From: Phycisphaerae bacterium | GTDB taxonomy: Bacteria > Planctomycetota > Phycisphaerae > Phycisphaerales > UBA1924 | Length of the DNA stretch: 64,000 nucleotides | Reading direction: 5' to 3' | Assembly (NCBI GenBank): GCA_022180725.1 | Contig: BQMO01000014.1 | Span: 248,001-312,000, forward strand | In this document: positions 33,924 to 41,832 of the stretch, one piece after another | Layout of the letters: every line of letters starts with the position of its first letter | Numbering within the stretch: position 1 is the first letter of the stretch | Notes under the pieces: generated by a model | Database searches by the model: none | Told to the model about the DNA's origin: nothing | What the model saw: only the letters and a program-made list of their open reading frames with translations | Made by a program: the position numbers and the translations under genes

Positions 33924-34925
33924 CTAGAACCCCCCCGCGCCGCTCCAGTCGCTCGCGACGAGCGTGCCCTTCTCCATCACGTACAGGCCCACGAGCCAGT
34001 CGCCCACGACGTACGGCTTGACGTGGAACTCGCCCGAGACGGTGCCGGCCACGGCCATCACGTCGTTGCCGACGATCGGCTTGGCCATGGTCACCTCGAT
34101 GGCGTCGTAGGGCGTGGGCGGCACGCCGATGCAGCACCCGTCCCACTGGTTGAGCATGGCGAGGAGTTCGCGCGGCTGCTTGACCATGAGCGGGAACGAG
34201 ACGAACCCGGCGATGCGGACGAACTTGCCGTCGAGGAAGGCGACGCGCCCGGGGATCTCCTTCCGCCCCGCGCGCGGGTCGAAGAGGTTGCCCACCGAGG
34301 TCAGCAACTCCCATGGCACTTGGTAGGGGTTCGCCGCCGAGCCGTCGCCGCGGACGGTGAACTTGCCATCGACGAGCAGGGCGTTGTCCTTCAGCGCGAA
34401 CGTGGCCTGGCCCACGGCGTACTCGCCGAGTTTCGCGGGGAGCGCGTCGGGGAGCACGGCCGGGGGCAGTTCGTCGTCTCGAGCGGGTTCGGGCGCGCGC
34501 GTGGGGGGCGGCGGTGCTGGCGTGGGTTTGGGCGGCACGACCTCGGGCTTGGCCGGCGCGGGGGTGGGCGCCTCGGCGGGCGTTGTGGCCACAGGCTCGG
34601 CCGGAGTCACGACCACCGGCAGATTCGGGTTGGCATCGCGGATGGCGCGTTCCTGGGCCTTGGCGGCCTGATCAAGTTCCTCCCGGCTCGGCATGGTTGG
34701 CGATGGAGAAGGAGGCGGGGGCTGGGGCGCTGACTGCGGCGGGCGCGGGCTGGCCGAGGCAAGCGCGGCTTCCGCGGCCTCTCGGGCTTTCTGGGCTTCA
34801 AACTCGGCCTGCGCGCGGGCCTGCTGCGCGCGGTCCGCGGCCCGATGCGACTGGTACCACGAGGCGCCAAGGACGACCCCGCCCAGGAGCATCAAGGCCG
34901 CGATGATTCCCCAGAACACACGCAT
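33924..34925 (-). CDS. DUF3299 domain protein, membrane-anchored
   Basis: A 333-residue protein. An N-terminal membrane anchor (about residues 4-22) is followed by an Ala/Gln/Glu-rich helical stretch and a long Pro-rich linker (about 55-150). A C-terminal DUF3299 domain carries IPGRVAFLDGKFVRIAGF and the family's CIGVPPTPYDAIEV segment. DUF3299 proteins occur with MacB-like ABC transporters, including zinc-regulated systems of Vibrio, as far as I recall. The ATG at 34925 has GGAGG 5-6 nt upstream. It is the last gene of the ATPase-permease operon, 51 nt after the permease. Confidence 0.8.
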   Translation of the reverse strand: MRVFWGIIAALMLLGGVVLGASWYQSHRAADRAQQARAQAEFEAQKAREAAEAALASASPRPPQSAPQPPPPSPSPTMPSREELDQAAKAQERAIRDANPNLPVVVTPAEPVATTPAEAPTPAPAKPEVVPPKPTPAPPPPTRAPEPARDDELPPAVLPDALPAKLGEYAVGQATFALKDNALLVDGKFTVRGDGSAANPYQVPWELLTSVGNLFDPRAGRKEIPGRVAFLDGKFVRIAGFVSFPLMVKQPRELLAMLNQWDGCCIGVPPTPYDAIEVTMAKPIVGNDVMAVAGTVSGEFHVKPYVVGDWLVGLYVMEKGTLVASDWSGAGGF

Positions 34926-34976
34926 GTCGCCTCCGTTGGATGTCCTGCCGCCTTACTCTACGCGGGCGTCCGCTGT

Positions 34977-36302
34977 TTAAGCCGCGGGTTTCAGATGAAC
35001 GGCCACGCTCGTCCGGTACGCCATCGCCGCGGGAACCAGCCCGGCCACGCACGCCAGCACCACCGTGCCCAGCACCAGCCCCAGCGCGATGGGGAGCGAT
35101 ATCGCGGGGGCGATGAAGACGCCGAACTGCGTGCGCAGCACCCCCGCCGCGGCCTGGGCCGCGACCAGCCCGACCAGCAGCCCCGCCCCGGCGCCGATCA
35201 GCCCGATGAAGGCCGACTCGGTGAGCACCAGCGAAAATACACGGCCTTGGCTGGCGCCGAGCACGCGCAGGATGGCCACCTGCCGCCGACGCTGTTCCAT
35301 CGAGTTGTACAGGGCCAGCATGATCCCCACGGCGCTCGAGAGCATCACCACGAACGCCATCGCCACCAGCACGCGGTCGACATTGCCCACGATGCCGAGG
35401 AGCCGATCCACCTCGGCCCGCGGGCCGGCGACGGTGAACGGGGCCGCCTGAAACGCCGGATCACGGCGGATGCGCTCCATGACCACGGGCAGGGCCGAAC
35501 TCACGTCCGACCCCGGGCGCGTCGCGACGCGGATGTAGATGTTCGTAATTTTGCGATCCTCGGCGGTCAGATCGTCTTCGCAGATGGGAAACTCGCCGTG
35601 GTCGTGATCGTGCGCGTGGTCATGGTCGGCTTCCCCGGCGCGTTCGAGCCGGTCGAGCGCATGAATGAGCCAACTGCTGGTGAGGTTGGTGAACATCGCC
35701 CGATCGTGGATGGTCCCGGTGGGCTGGAGAATACCGACGACCTCGTACTTGGCCTCATCGTGCTCGTGGATCGGCCCGGCCCGCGAGGCCGACGTGCCGT
35801 GCGTGAGCACGACCTTGCTGCCCAGGCGCAGCCCCGTGCCCCGCGCCGCGGCGGACCCGAGCACGATCTCGAAGTTCTTCTCGAACGCCCGCCCCGAAGC
35901 GAACGTCCACGCGGTGTCATGGGCGGGCTGAAAGCGCGTGAAGAACTCGGGCGCGGTGGCGAGCACCGGCCAGGCGCCCTTGTAACTGTCGCCCAACTGC
36001 ACGGGAATCGCCCACTCCAGCGGTAATGCCCGACGGAGCGTCTCGTATTCGTCGAAGCCCACCGGCTTGGGCGGCGCCGCGGCGTAGAACAGGCCGTTCA
36101 GCACGCTCGACAGGGGGCTGGCGTCGCGGCTTACCAGCAGGTGCACGTTGCCCGTGCCCCGCTGGAAGGATTGCCGCCCCGCGTCGCGCATCGTCAGCAG
36201 CACCACCATGAGCGCCACGCCGACGGCGACCATGACGATCGTGGTGATTGTCGAGAATCGACGGGCGTTCAGACTCCGCGAGATGATCGTCCAGTCGGTC
36301 AT
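34977..36302 (-). CDS. MacB/FtsX-type ABC transporter permease with His/Asp-rich loop
   Basis: A 441-residue permease. One transmembrane helix at about residues 18-38 is followed by a large extracytoplasmic domain (MacB periplasmic core), then three C-terminal helices (about 310-335, 360-390 and 405-430) with the usual EQRRRQVAILRVLGAS coupling segment. At about residues 223-235 the periplasmic domain holds DHDHAHDHDHGEF, five His and several Asp, suggesting metal binding. A short second patch, HEHDE, is upstream. The ATG at 36302 overlaps the ATPase stop by 4 nt. Metal (zinc) handling is an inference; lipoprotein or peptide export is the alternative. Confidence 0.82.
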   Translation of the reverse strand: MTDWTIISRSLNARRFSTITTIVMVAVGVALMVVLLTMRDAGRQSFQRGTGNVHLLVSRDASPLSSVLNGLFYAAAPPKPVGFDEYETLRRALPLEWAIPVQLGDSYKGAWPVLATAPEFFTRFQPAHDTAWTFASGRAFEKNFEIVLGSAAARGTGLRLGSKVVLTHGTSASRAGPIHEHDEAKYEVVGILQPTGTIHDRAMFTNLTSSWLIHALDRLERAGEADHDHAHDHDHGEFPICEDDLTAEDRKITNIYIRVATRPGSDVSSALPVVMERIRRDPAFQAAPFTVAGPRAEVDRLLGIVGNVDRVLVAMAFVVMLSSAVGIMLALYNSMEQRRRQVAILRVLGASQGRVFSLVLTESAFIGLIGAGAGLLVGLVAAQAAAGVLRTQFGVFIAPAISLPIALGLVLGTVVLACVAGLVPAAMAYRTSVAVHLKPAA

Positions 36303-36976
36303 GCCGCCACCCCCAGTTCCAGGCGTTCCACCCGCTCGAAGCGGGCCTGCATCGCCGGGTCGTGGCTGACGCACAGGAGCGCGGCGTTGCGGGCGCGGCA
36401 CGCCGATTCGATCAGGTCCATCGCGGCCTGTGCATTGGCCGGGTCCAGGCTCGCCGTCGGTTCATCCGCCAGCACGAGCACCGGGTCGCACGCCAGCGCC
36501 CTCGCCACCGCCACACGCTGCTGCTGCCCCACGCTCAGGTTCTCGACCAGCGCTCCGGGCCGGTCGAGGCCCAGCGACGCGAGCAGGGCCTTCGCGCGGG
36601 GCGCGTGCTCCCGCTCGGGTACGCCCGCCAACAGGAGCGCCGCGGCTACGTTCTCGGCCGCGCTGAAGCCCTGGAGCAGGTTGAAGGACTGGAAGATCAT
36701 GCCGATGTGCCGGCCGCGGAACGTGTCCCGGGCCGCCCCGCGCAGCGCGTGGATGTCCTGCCCGGCCACCTTCACGCACCCTCCATGCGGCGTGCGCAGC
36801 CCCGCGATGAGCGCGAGGGTCGTGCTCTTGCCCCCGCCCGACGGGGCGACCAGCAGCGCCTGCCCGCCGCGCGGGATGGCGATGGCCGGGACGGTGAGCC
36901 TGAAGCCCGGCACGCCGTCGTGCGGCGGATAGGCATACTCCAGCCCGGTGACTTCGAGCGCGGGTGTATCGCTCAT
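36299..36976 (-). CDS. ABC transporter ATP-binding protein (MacB/LolD type)
   Basis: A 225-residue nucleotide-binding subunit. Walker A APSGGGKST, the Q-loop in IGMIFQSFNLLQ, signature LSVGQQQRVAVARAL, Walker B VLVLADEPTASLD and switch His in CVSHDP are all intact. FQSFNLL is typical of the LolD/MacB branch. The ATG at 36976 has AAGGAG 9 nt upstream. It is the first gene of a three-gene unit with the permease (4-nt overlap) and DUF3299. TATTCT at 37005-37010 (minus) is a candidate -10. Confidence 0.88.
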   Translation of the reverse strand: MSDTPALEVTGLEYAYPPHDGVPGFRLTVPAIAIPRGGQALLVAPSGGGKSTTLALIAGLRTPHGGCVKVAGQDIHALRGAARDTFRGRHIGMIFQSFNLLQGFSAAENVAAALLLAGVPEREHAPRAKALLASLGLDRPGALVENLSVGQQQRVAVARALACDPVLVLADEPTASLDPANAQAAMDLIESACRARNAALLCVSHDPAMQARFERVERLELGVAA

Positions 36977-37575
36977 GGGGTGAGACTCCTTGGACCCAAG
37001 GGGGAGAATAGACACTGGAAATTTCGGCGCGGGGCCGATGAGCATGACGCAGGCCCGCATGATCGGCGCAGGGGGCGCTCGGTCGACGCGTACGCGAACT
37101 ATTTTGGCTGCCCACGCCGTGGTGGGCCGCGCGTGGGGATATCACCCCGGCCACGTGCAAGAACGACAGAGACGCGTTCTTCCGGACATGCGAGCGGATT
37201 CGTGCATGCCGTGCCCACCGCCGAGAACCATGCGCAATCGTCCGTTGCCGAGAACGGAACCGGCACCACGTTCACCCTCCGGAGGACCGTGGGTCGTGAG
37301 TCCGAATCAACCAGCGCACGACTGTCACACGCCGTATGCGGATGGTTGATATCAAGCAGCGTGTCGGATCGATGTCGCGGGGCACTTCCGAAAGGCCGAG
37401 GAGGAGACGAAACCACCGCACCACGCGCGAGACATGTCGCGATCAGCAGACCAAGGACAACACCCCAGCCGTGTCGAAAGGGCTGGATCAGGCCGGGGCG
37501 GTACTGTTGAGAATGACATCTCAACAGACTAGTAAAGTTCAGCCTGGAGCGCAGGTCAAGTGCCCGGGAGCGTGA
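36977..37575. other. 600-nt gene-free interval with a palindrome
   Basis: No credible coding sequence: the open frame 37099-37524 on the minus strand has no domain, ribosome site or coding-like composition. The left end holds the ABC operon leader (ribosome site, TATTCT -10 at 37005-37010). A 6-bp hairpin GCCCAC/GTGGGC is at 37110-37127, and a strong palindrome is at 37504-37527. The rest shows nothing. Confidence 0.55.
37504..37527. repeat. perfect palindrome CTGTTGAGA-N6-TCTCAACAG
   Basis: A 9-bp perfect inverted repeat with an ATGACA loop, 48 nt beyond the stop of the PAS-LuxR gene. No T-run follows on either strand. It could be a protein-binding site or the foot of an unannotated transcript. 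Confidence 0.7.
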
Positions 37576-38265
37576 TCAGCGCGACTTGCCGCCGACCTTC
37601 GGGCGCTCCGCGCTCACCAGCCCCGCGCCGATGGCGATGCGGGCGAGTTCGACGCGATTGGTGATGTTCAGTTTGTCACCCAACGACACGCGGTGCCACT
37701 CGACGGTCTTGACGCTGCGGTCGAGGCGCTTGGCGATGGCCGCGGACGAGAGGCCCAGCCCGATGAGCTTCAGGATTTCCATCTCACGGTTGGTGAGCAC
37801 CCCGAGCATGCCGGGGTCATCGACCTTGGCCTTCACCACGCCCGGAGGTACCTTGTCGGCGATGGGGTCGGCGGGTGCGGCGAGTCTGGAGACGCAGAGG
37901 ACGTGCCCGCCGGGGATGGGGCGGAAGGTGCAATGCAGCAGGGCACCCGCGGACATGCCCTCGATCGTGATGGATCGGCCGGCGGCGAGCGCGTCCTTCG
38001 CCAGCGCGAAGCGCTCGCGAACGACATCCGCCTGCATGAAGTCCGTCAGCGGCTTGCCGACGCACGAATCACGGTTCTTCAGGCCGTGGAGTTCAACGGC
38101 ACGATCGTTGGCGAACTCGATCAGGCCGTTGGAATCCACAACGAGTACCGCCGCGGCCGCGTCATCAACCAGCGCATCCCATAGCCACGATGACTCTTTG
38201 GATGGGGCAAATGACCGACTTTTCGACCCTGAAGAATCTCGTGATGCGGTTGCGGAAGTTGTCAT
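37576..38265 (-). CDS. PAS-domain LuxR-type transcription regulator
   Basis: A 229-residue regulator. After a Ser-rich N-terminus, a PAS domain (about residues 28-135: VLVVDSNGLIEFANDRAVEL and the IPGGHVLCVSRL strand) probably senses a small ligand or redox state. A C-terminal LuxR helix-turn-helix (about 155-215) has LTNREMEILKLIGLGLSSAAIAKRL and the recognition helix SVKTVEWHRVSLGDKLN. There is no phospho-acceptor receiver domain. AGGAG lies about 11 nt before the ATG. TACGAT at 38327-38332 (minus) is a possible -10. Divergent from the second LOG gene. Targets unknown. Confidence 0.83.
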   Translation of the reverse strand: MTTSATASRDSSGSKSRSFAPSKESSWLWDALVDDAAAAVLVVDSNGLIEFANDRAVELHGLKNRDSCVGKPLTDFMQADVVRERFALAKDALAAGRSITIEGMSAGALLHCTFRPIPGGHVLCVSRLAAPADPIADKVPPGVVKAKVDDPGMLGVLTNREMEILKLIGLGLSSAAIAKRLDRSVKTVEWHRVSLGDKLNITNRVELARIAIGAGLVSAERPKVGGKSR

Positions 38266-38442
38266 GGGTTTGCAATCTCCTGGAGTGTGTTCCTTTCAAT
38301 CCCTCTGGTGAGCCCAATCGTACTCACTCTAGGATTGCCTGTGGCGCACCGGGACCCGAACCCCACAAATCTGCTGGAACTGACACGAAATGCGTACTTT
38401 CCGCAATCGTGGGAGAACAGCGTGGAATCTCCTCGGGCGTGA

Positions 38443-38448
38443 TACGCT
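38443..38448 (+). promoter_or_regulatory. extended -10 TGA-TACGCT of the second LOG gene
   Basis: TGn followed by TACGCT, ending 6 nt before the ATG at 38455. A leaderless transcript is predicted; no ribosome site is present. Confidence 0.5.
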
Positions 38449-38454
38449 CAATCC

Positions 38455-39255
38455 ATGACGGACCGACAGCCCCCATCGTCGGCGGAGAACGCAAGACGTA
38501 CGGAACCGTCGGCAAACCTCCACACCTGGCGAGCCGTGGGGGACCCGGACGTTCCGCGGTTTCTGGCGGGTCCAACGGCCCGGTTGACGGAAGTTCGTCG
38601 GGTGTTCAGGATCGCCTTGGAGTTCATCCGTGGCTTCCGAACGTTGCACTTTGTCGGGCCGTGCGTCACGGTCTTCGGCTCGGCGAGATTTGACGAACAC
38701 AGCCCGTACTACGCGATGGCGCGCACCATGGGTGCGAAGATCGCGGCTCGTAATCTGACGGTCATGACCGGGGGCGGCCCGGGGATCATGGAAGCGGCCA
38801 ACCGAGGGGCGCGGGAGGCCGGGGGGCGGTCCATCGGGTGCAATATTCACCTTCCGATGGAGCAGAAGCCCAATCCGTACGTGGACCGGTTCATCACCTT
38901 CCGGTACTTCTTCGTGCGCAAGGTCATGCTGGTGAAGTACAGCCTGGCGTTCGTGGTCATGCCCGGGGGCCTCGGCACGCTCGATGAGTTGTTCGAGGCC
39001 GCGACGCTTGTGCAAACCGGAAAGATCGCGTCCTTCCCCATCGTGCTGATGGGAACGGAGTACTGGGGGCCATTGCTGGAGTTCATGCGCGGCCCGATGA
39101 TCGACGCGGGAACGATCAGCCCCGGGGACCTCGGCTCGATCGTCGTCACCGATGATCCCGAAGTGGCGGTTTGTCACATCGAGCGGGGCGTCGACCTCGA
39201 GGCGGTCAATCGCCAGCGGCGCTATTCCAAACTCTGGTGGCTGGGGGAAACGTAA
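38455..39255 (+). CDS. LOG family protein, long form
   Basis: A 266-residue TIGR00730-type protein, longer than the paralogue at 1468 by an N-terminal extension of about 60 residues (PRFLAGPTARLTEVRRVFRIALEFIRGFRTL). The Rossmann core opens with VTVFGSARFDEHSPYY, has MTGGGPGIMEAANRGA and the signature MPGGLGTLDELFEAATL. The long form is widespread and its substrate, probably a nucleotide monophosphate, is not established. The 3' end lies 6 nt from the convergent anti-sigma gene. Confidence 0.85.
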   Translation: MTDRQPPSSAENARRTEPSANLHTWRAVGDPDVPRFLAGPTARLTEVRRVFRIALEFIRGFRTLHFVGPCVTVFGSARFDEHSPYYAMARTMGAKIAARNLTVMTGGGPGIMEAANRGAREAGGRSIGCNIHLPMEQKPNPYVDRFITFRYFFVRKVMLVKYSLAFVVMPGGLGTLDELFEAATLVQTGKIASFPIVLMGTEYWGPLLEFMRGPMIDAGTISPGDLGSIVVTDDPEVAVCHIERGVDLEAVNRQRRYSKLWWLGET

Positions 39256-39261
39256 CGGGGC

Positions 39262-40032
39262 CTATCCGGCGGAACGCGGCCTGCCCCCGCGTGGCTTCTT
39301 CGGCGTCGGAACCGCGGGCGTCGCGTGCGGGAGCACTCGGGGGCCGTCGAAGGGCGAAATCTCGTAGATCACGACCTCGTCCACGACGCGGCGATAGACA
39401 TGCAGGCCGCTCGCGACGGGCACGGTTACGGCGCGGTCGTTCTCGACGCGGTCGACGAGCAGGAGCACCGGGCGCCCCTCGACCCGGGTGAGCAGCGAGA
39501 GCGTGACGGGGCTGATCGGCGTTCCCGTGCGGTAGTCATCGGTCGGGATCCACCCGAGGACCTCGACGCCCGGCGTGGCGAGCGGCACAATGACCGCGCG
39601 GCCCGGCAATCGCAGGAACGTCGAGACCGCGTCGGCGGATTGCTGATCGCTCTCGCACGCCCAGGCGGGCTTCCACCCCTGGGCGACATACGCCGCGTAC
39701 ACGTCGGCGGCGGGGCGGTGCTTGAAGGGGTCCGGCTGATTGAGGACGTAGACAAGCGAAAGGGCCAGCACGAGGCCCGCGGCGATCGCGGCGACCAGCC
39801 CCACGCGCCGGAACGAGAATGAACGGGAAGCCGCTGCCGGTGCGCGGTAGGTAAAGACGTTCCGGAGGGATTGATCGATGGAACGCTGGAGGTCGAGGTG
39901 CTCGCGGAGTGAGGCATCCTCGGCGAGTCGAGCCTCGAATGCCTGCCGCTCGGCGGGCGACATCAGGCCGTCGAGGTACCGATCGATCGGGGAGTCGTGC
40001 TCCGGCGGGAGGTGGTCGATGGGCGTACTCAC
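39262..40032 (-). CDS. probable anti-sigma factor, membrane-anchored
   Basis: A 256-residue single-pass protein. The N-terminal cytoplasmic part (RYLDGLMSPAERQAFEARLAED) resembles anti-sigma domains, which end with a helix before the membrane. A membrane helix lies at about residues 78-96 (LVAAIAAGLVLALSLVYVL). The outer portion of about 150 residues, including a Lys/Arg/Pro-rich tail, has no recognised family. It is coupled to the ECF sigma gene by a 4-nt ATGA overlap, the main reason for the call. It would hold the sigma factor at the membrane until an envelope signal arrives. Confidence 0.75.
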   Translation of the reverse strand: MSTPIDHLPPEHDSPIDRYLDGLMSPAERQAFEARLAEDASLREHLDLQRSIDQSLRNVFTYRAPAAASRSFSFRRVGLVAAIAAGLVLALSLVYVLNQPDPFKHRPAADVYAAYVAQGWKPAWACESDQQSADAVSTFLRLPGRAVIVPLATPGVEVLGWIPTDDYRTGTPISPVTLSLLTRVEGRPVLLLVDRVENDRAVTVPVASGLHVYRRVVDEVVIYEISPFDGPRVLPHATPAVPTPKKPRGGRPRSAG

Positions 40033-40625
40033 GCGTCACCCCCCTTCATCGACCGAGGCGGGGTCCGCGGTGGAACCATGGAGGCCAGGCGCTCGCGGAG
40101 GTGGGCACGGGCGCGGTGCACGTGGCTCATGGCCGTGCCCTCGGGGATGCCCATGGCGGTGGCGATCTCGGCGAACGACATGCCGTGCAGCGTGCGGAGC
40201 AGCAGGCAGCTTCGGGCATCCTCGGATAGGGCTTCGAGCGCCGATACGAGGCGGTGATCGAGCGCTCGCTCGGGCGACGACGCGAGAATGTGGATATCGG
40301 CCATGGACGAATCGGCGGCGTGGTGGGTCCGTCTCCGTCTGCGGCTTTCGTTGAGCGAGGTGAACCGCACAACTTGCCCGAACCACGCGGCGAAACTCGA
40401 CGTGGGGTCGAACTCGTCGAGTTTGGAAAGAGCCACGGCGGCGGCTTCCTGCACCATGTCGTCGGCGGCGGCGGGGTCGTTCAGGATCGAGGCCGCGATG
40501 GTCCACACGGTGCGGTGAGACTCCCGGAGCCGCTCCGCGAACTCCCGTGGCGTGAGCGGGGCGCGGCCCGACCTCGGATGAGGTCCATCGGCGGATTCCG
40601 AGTTGGGCGGCGTGATGGTCGTCAC
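40029..40625 (-). CDS. ECF-type RNA polymerase sigma factor
   Basis: A 198-residue sigma-70 family factor with regions 2 and 4 only. Region 2 includes IAASILNDPAAADDMVQEAAAVALSKLDEF and FAAWFGQVVRFTSLNESRRRR. Region 4 has LVSALEALSEDARSCLLLRTLHGMSFAEIATAMGIPEGTAMSHVHRAR. The start is probably GTG at 40625 (VTTITPPN); no ATG fits between there and region 2, and no ribosome site is evident, so the N-terminus is uncertain. Coupled by a 4-nt overlap to its probable anti-sigma factor. Target promoters unknown. Confidence 0.83.
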   Translation of the reverse strand: MTTITPPNSESADGPHPRSGRAPLTPREFAERLRESHRTVWTIAASILNDPAAADDMVQEAAAVALSKLDEFDPTSSFAAWFGQVVRFTSLNESRRRRRTHHAADSSMADIHILASSPERALDHRLVSALEALSEDARSCLLLRTLHGMSFAEIATAMGIPEGTAMSHVHRARAHLRERLASMVPPRTPPRSMKGGDA

Positions 40626-40764
40626 TCGCAGATGTCCAGCGTGGTATGAGCGATTGCGTCGCGGCGAGAAAGTAGGCAGGAAATGACATGTCCGGGTCGG
40701 ATGACGAGCATGGCCCGGGAATCGTTCCTCGGGCGACACGCAGGGACGCCAGACGTCATGCCAT

Positions 40765-40792
40765 AAAAAACGGCACCCCGCGAGGAGTGCCG
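40765..40792 (-). terminator. intrinsic terminator of the PEP-CTERM gene at 40818
   Basis: On the minus strand CGGCACTCC-TCGC-GGGGTGCCG (9 bp with one T-G pair) is followed by six T residues, 26 nt beyond the stop. Strong intrinsic terminator separating this gene from the sigma-factor operon. Confidence 0.9.
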
Positions 40793-40817
40793 TGGAGCAC
40801 GAGGGCATCAGCCAAAG

Positions 40818-41600
40818 TTACCGGCGGCGGCGGAGGAGCGAAAGGCCGCCCAGGCCCAGCAGCGCGAGTGATCCGGGCGTGGGCGTCATCGCGAAGCTGA
40901 AGTCGTCGATGCCGATGGCGGCGTCGTTGCCGATATCGTTGAAGTCCGACCAGCGGAGGAAGAGGCTCTGTCCGGGCGCGAGGCTCAGCCCGGTGAGGTT
41001 GACGGTGACTCCCAGCGAGTTGACCGGGATCGGCCCGTTGGTCGCGACCGGCGCCAGGCCCACGAGATCGCCCTGCGGATCGGGGGTCATGGAGGCATCG
41101 GACAGGAAGTTGGACGAGGTGATGGAGCCGCCCGACACGCCCCAGGCGAAGAGCATGATGTTCTGGGTCGAGGTGGACGATCGCCAGACTTCGCGGTTGA
41201 AGGTGAACGAGACGTCGGTGACCGTGAATGAGAGGCCGTTGATGATCTCGACGCCAACGGCCGCGATGTTGGCGGCGGAGGCCAGCATGCCCAGGGCGCG
41301 CTCACCGGTGCCGACGGCGCCCAACGAATGAATCCCGCCGGTGGCGCTGCTGCCGTCGGTGGCGATGAAGGGCATGGCGGTGGTGCCGGTGCCGGCGATC
41401 TTGGCGACCTGCCACTCGGCCACGCCGTGCGCGTTGAGCAGGAACTGCTGCCCGATGGTTGAACTGAAGGGGCTGGGGGACGGGGAAGTCGACGGCAGCC
41501 CGTCGAAGTTCTCGGAATAGAGGCCCCCGGTGTACAGCACGCCCGCCGAGGCCGACCCCGCGCAGGCCACCATCGCCAATGCCGCCATGTGAATACGCAT
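40818..41600 (-). CDS. PEP-CTERM-like secreted protein
   Basis: A 260-residue secreted protein with signal peptide (MRIHMAALAMVACAGSASAG) and the tail TPTPGSLALLGLGGLSLLRRRR. The body has YSENFDGLPS near the start and WSDFNDIGNDAAIGIDDFSF near the end, a pattern seen in many planctomycete and verrucomicrobial lectin-like exported proteins. AGGAGAG is about 8 nt before the ATG at 41600. A strong terminator follows, so it is monocistronic. Function unknown. Confidence 0.82.
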   Translation of the reverse strand: MRIHMAALAMVACAGSASAGVLYTGGLYSENFDGLPSTSPSPSPFSSTIGQQFLLNAHGVAEWQVAKIAGTGTTAMPFIATDGSSATGGIHSLGAVGTGERALGMLASAANIAAVGVEIINGLSFTVTDVSFTFNREVWRSSTSTQNIMLFAWGVSGGSITSSNFLSDASMTPDPQGDLVGLAPVATNGPIPVNSLGVTVNLTGLSLAPGQSLFLRWSDFNDIGNDAAIGIDDFSFAMTPTPGSLALLGLGGLSLLRRRR

Positions 41601-41832
41601 GTCTTGTCTCTCCTGTGCCAACCACGGCCGGCGCCCGGCGTGTGTACGCCGGCGCGGACCAAACCCACGTGTGCTCGCCGAGGTGTCTCTCTCGTCCTAC
41701 GCGAACGATCCACAGCAAGCCGAATCGCTGGGTGTAGTGTACCCAATCTCCGGGAGCTGTGCACGGAGGATCCAGGTATTGCCCCGGCAACCATGGTTGC
41801 AATAGATTGACAAGGCCTGAGTGAACAAGCAC

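Noticed and set aside
37110..37127. Hairpin GCCCAC/GTGGGC as a terminator
   Set aside because: A short stem with no T-run on either strand, not at a gene end.
37099..37524. Open frame of 141 codons in the 600-nt gap
   Set aside because: No ribosome site, domain or coding-like composition, and it crosses the 9-bp palindrome.
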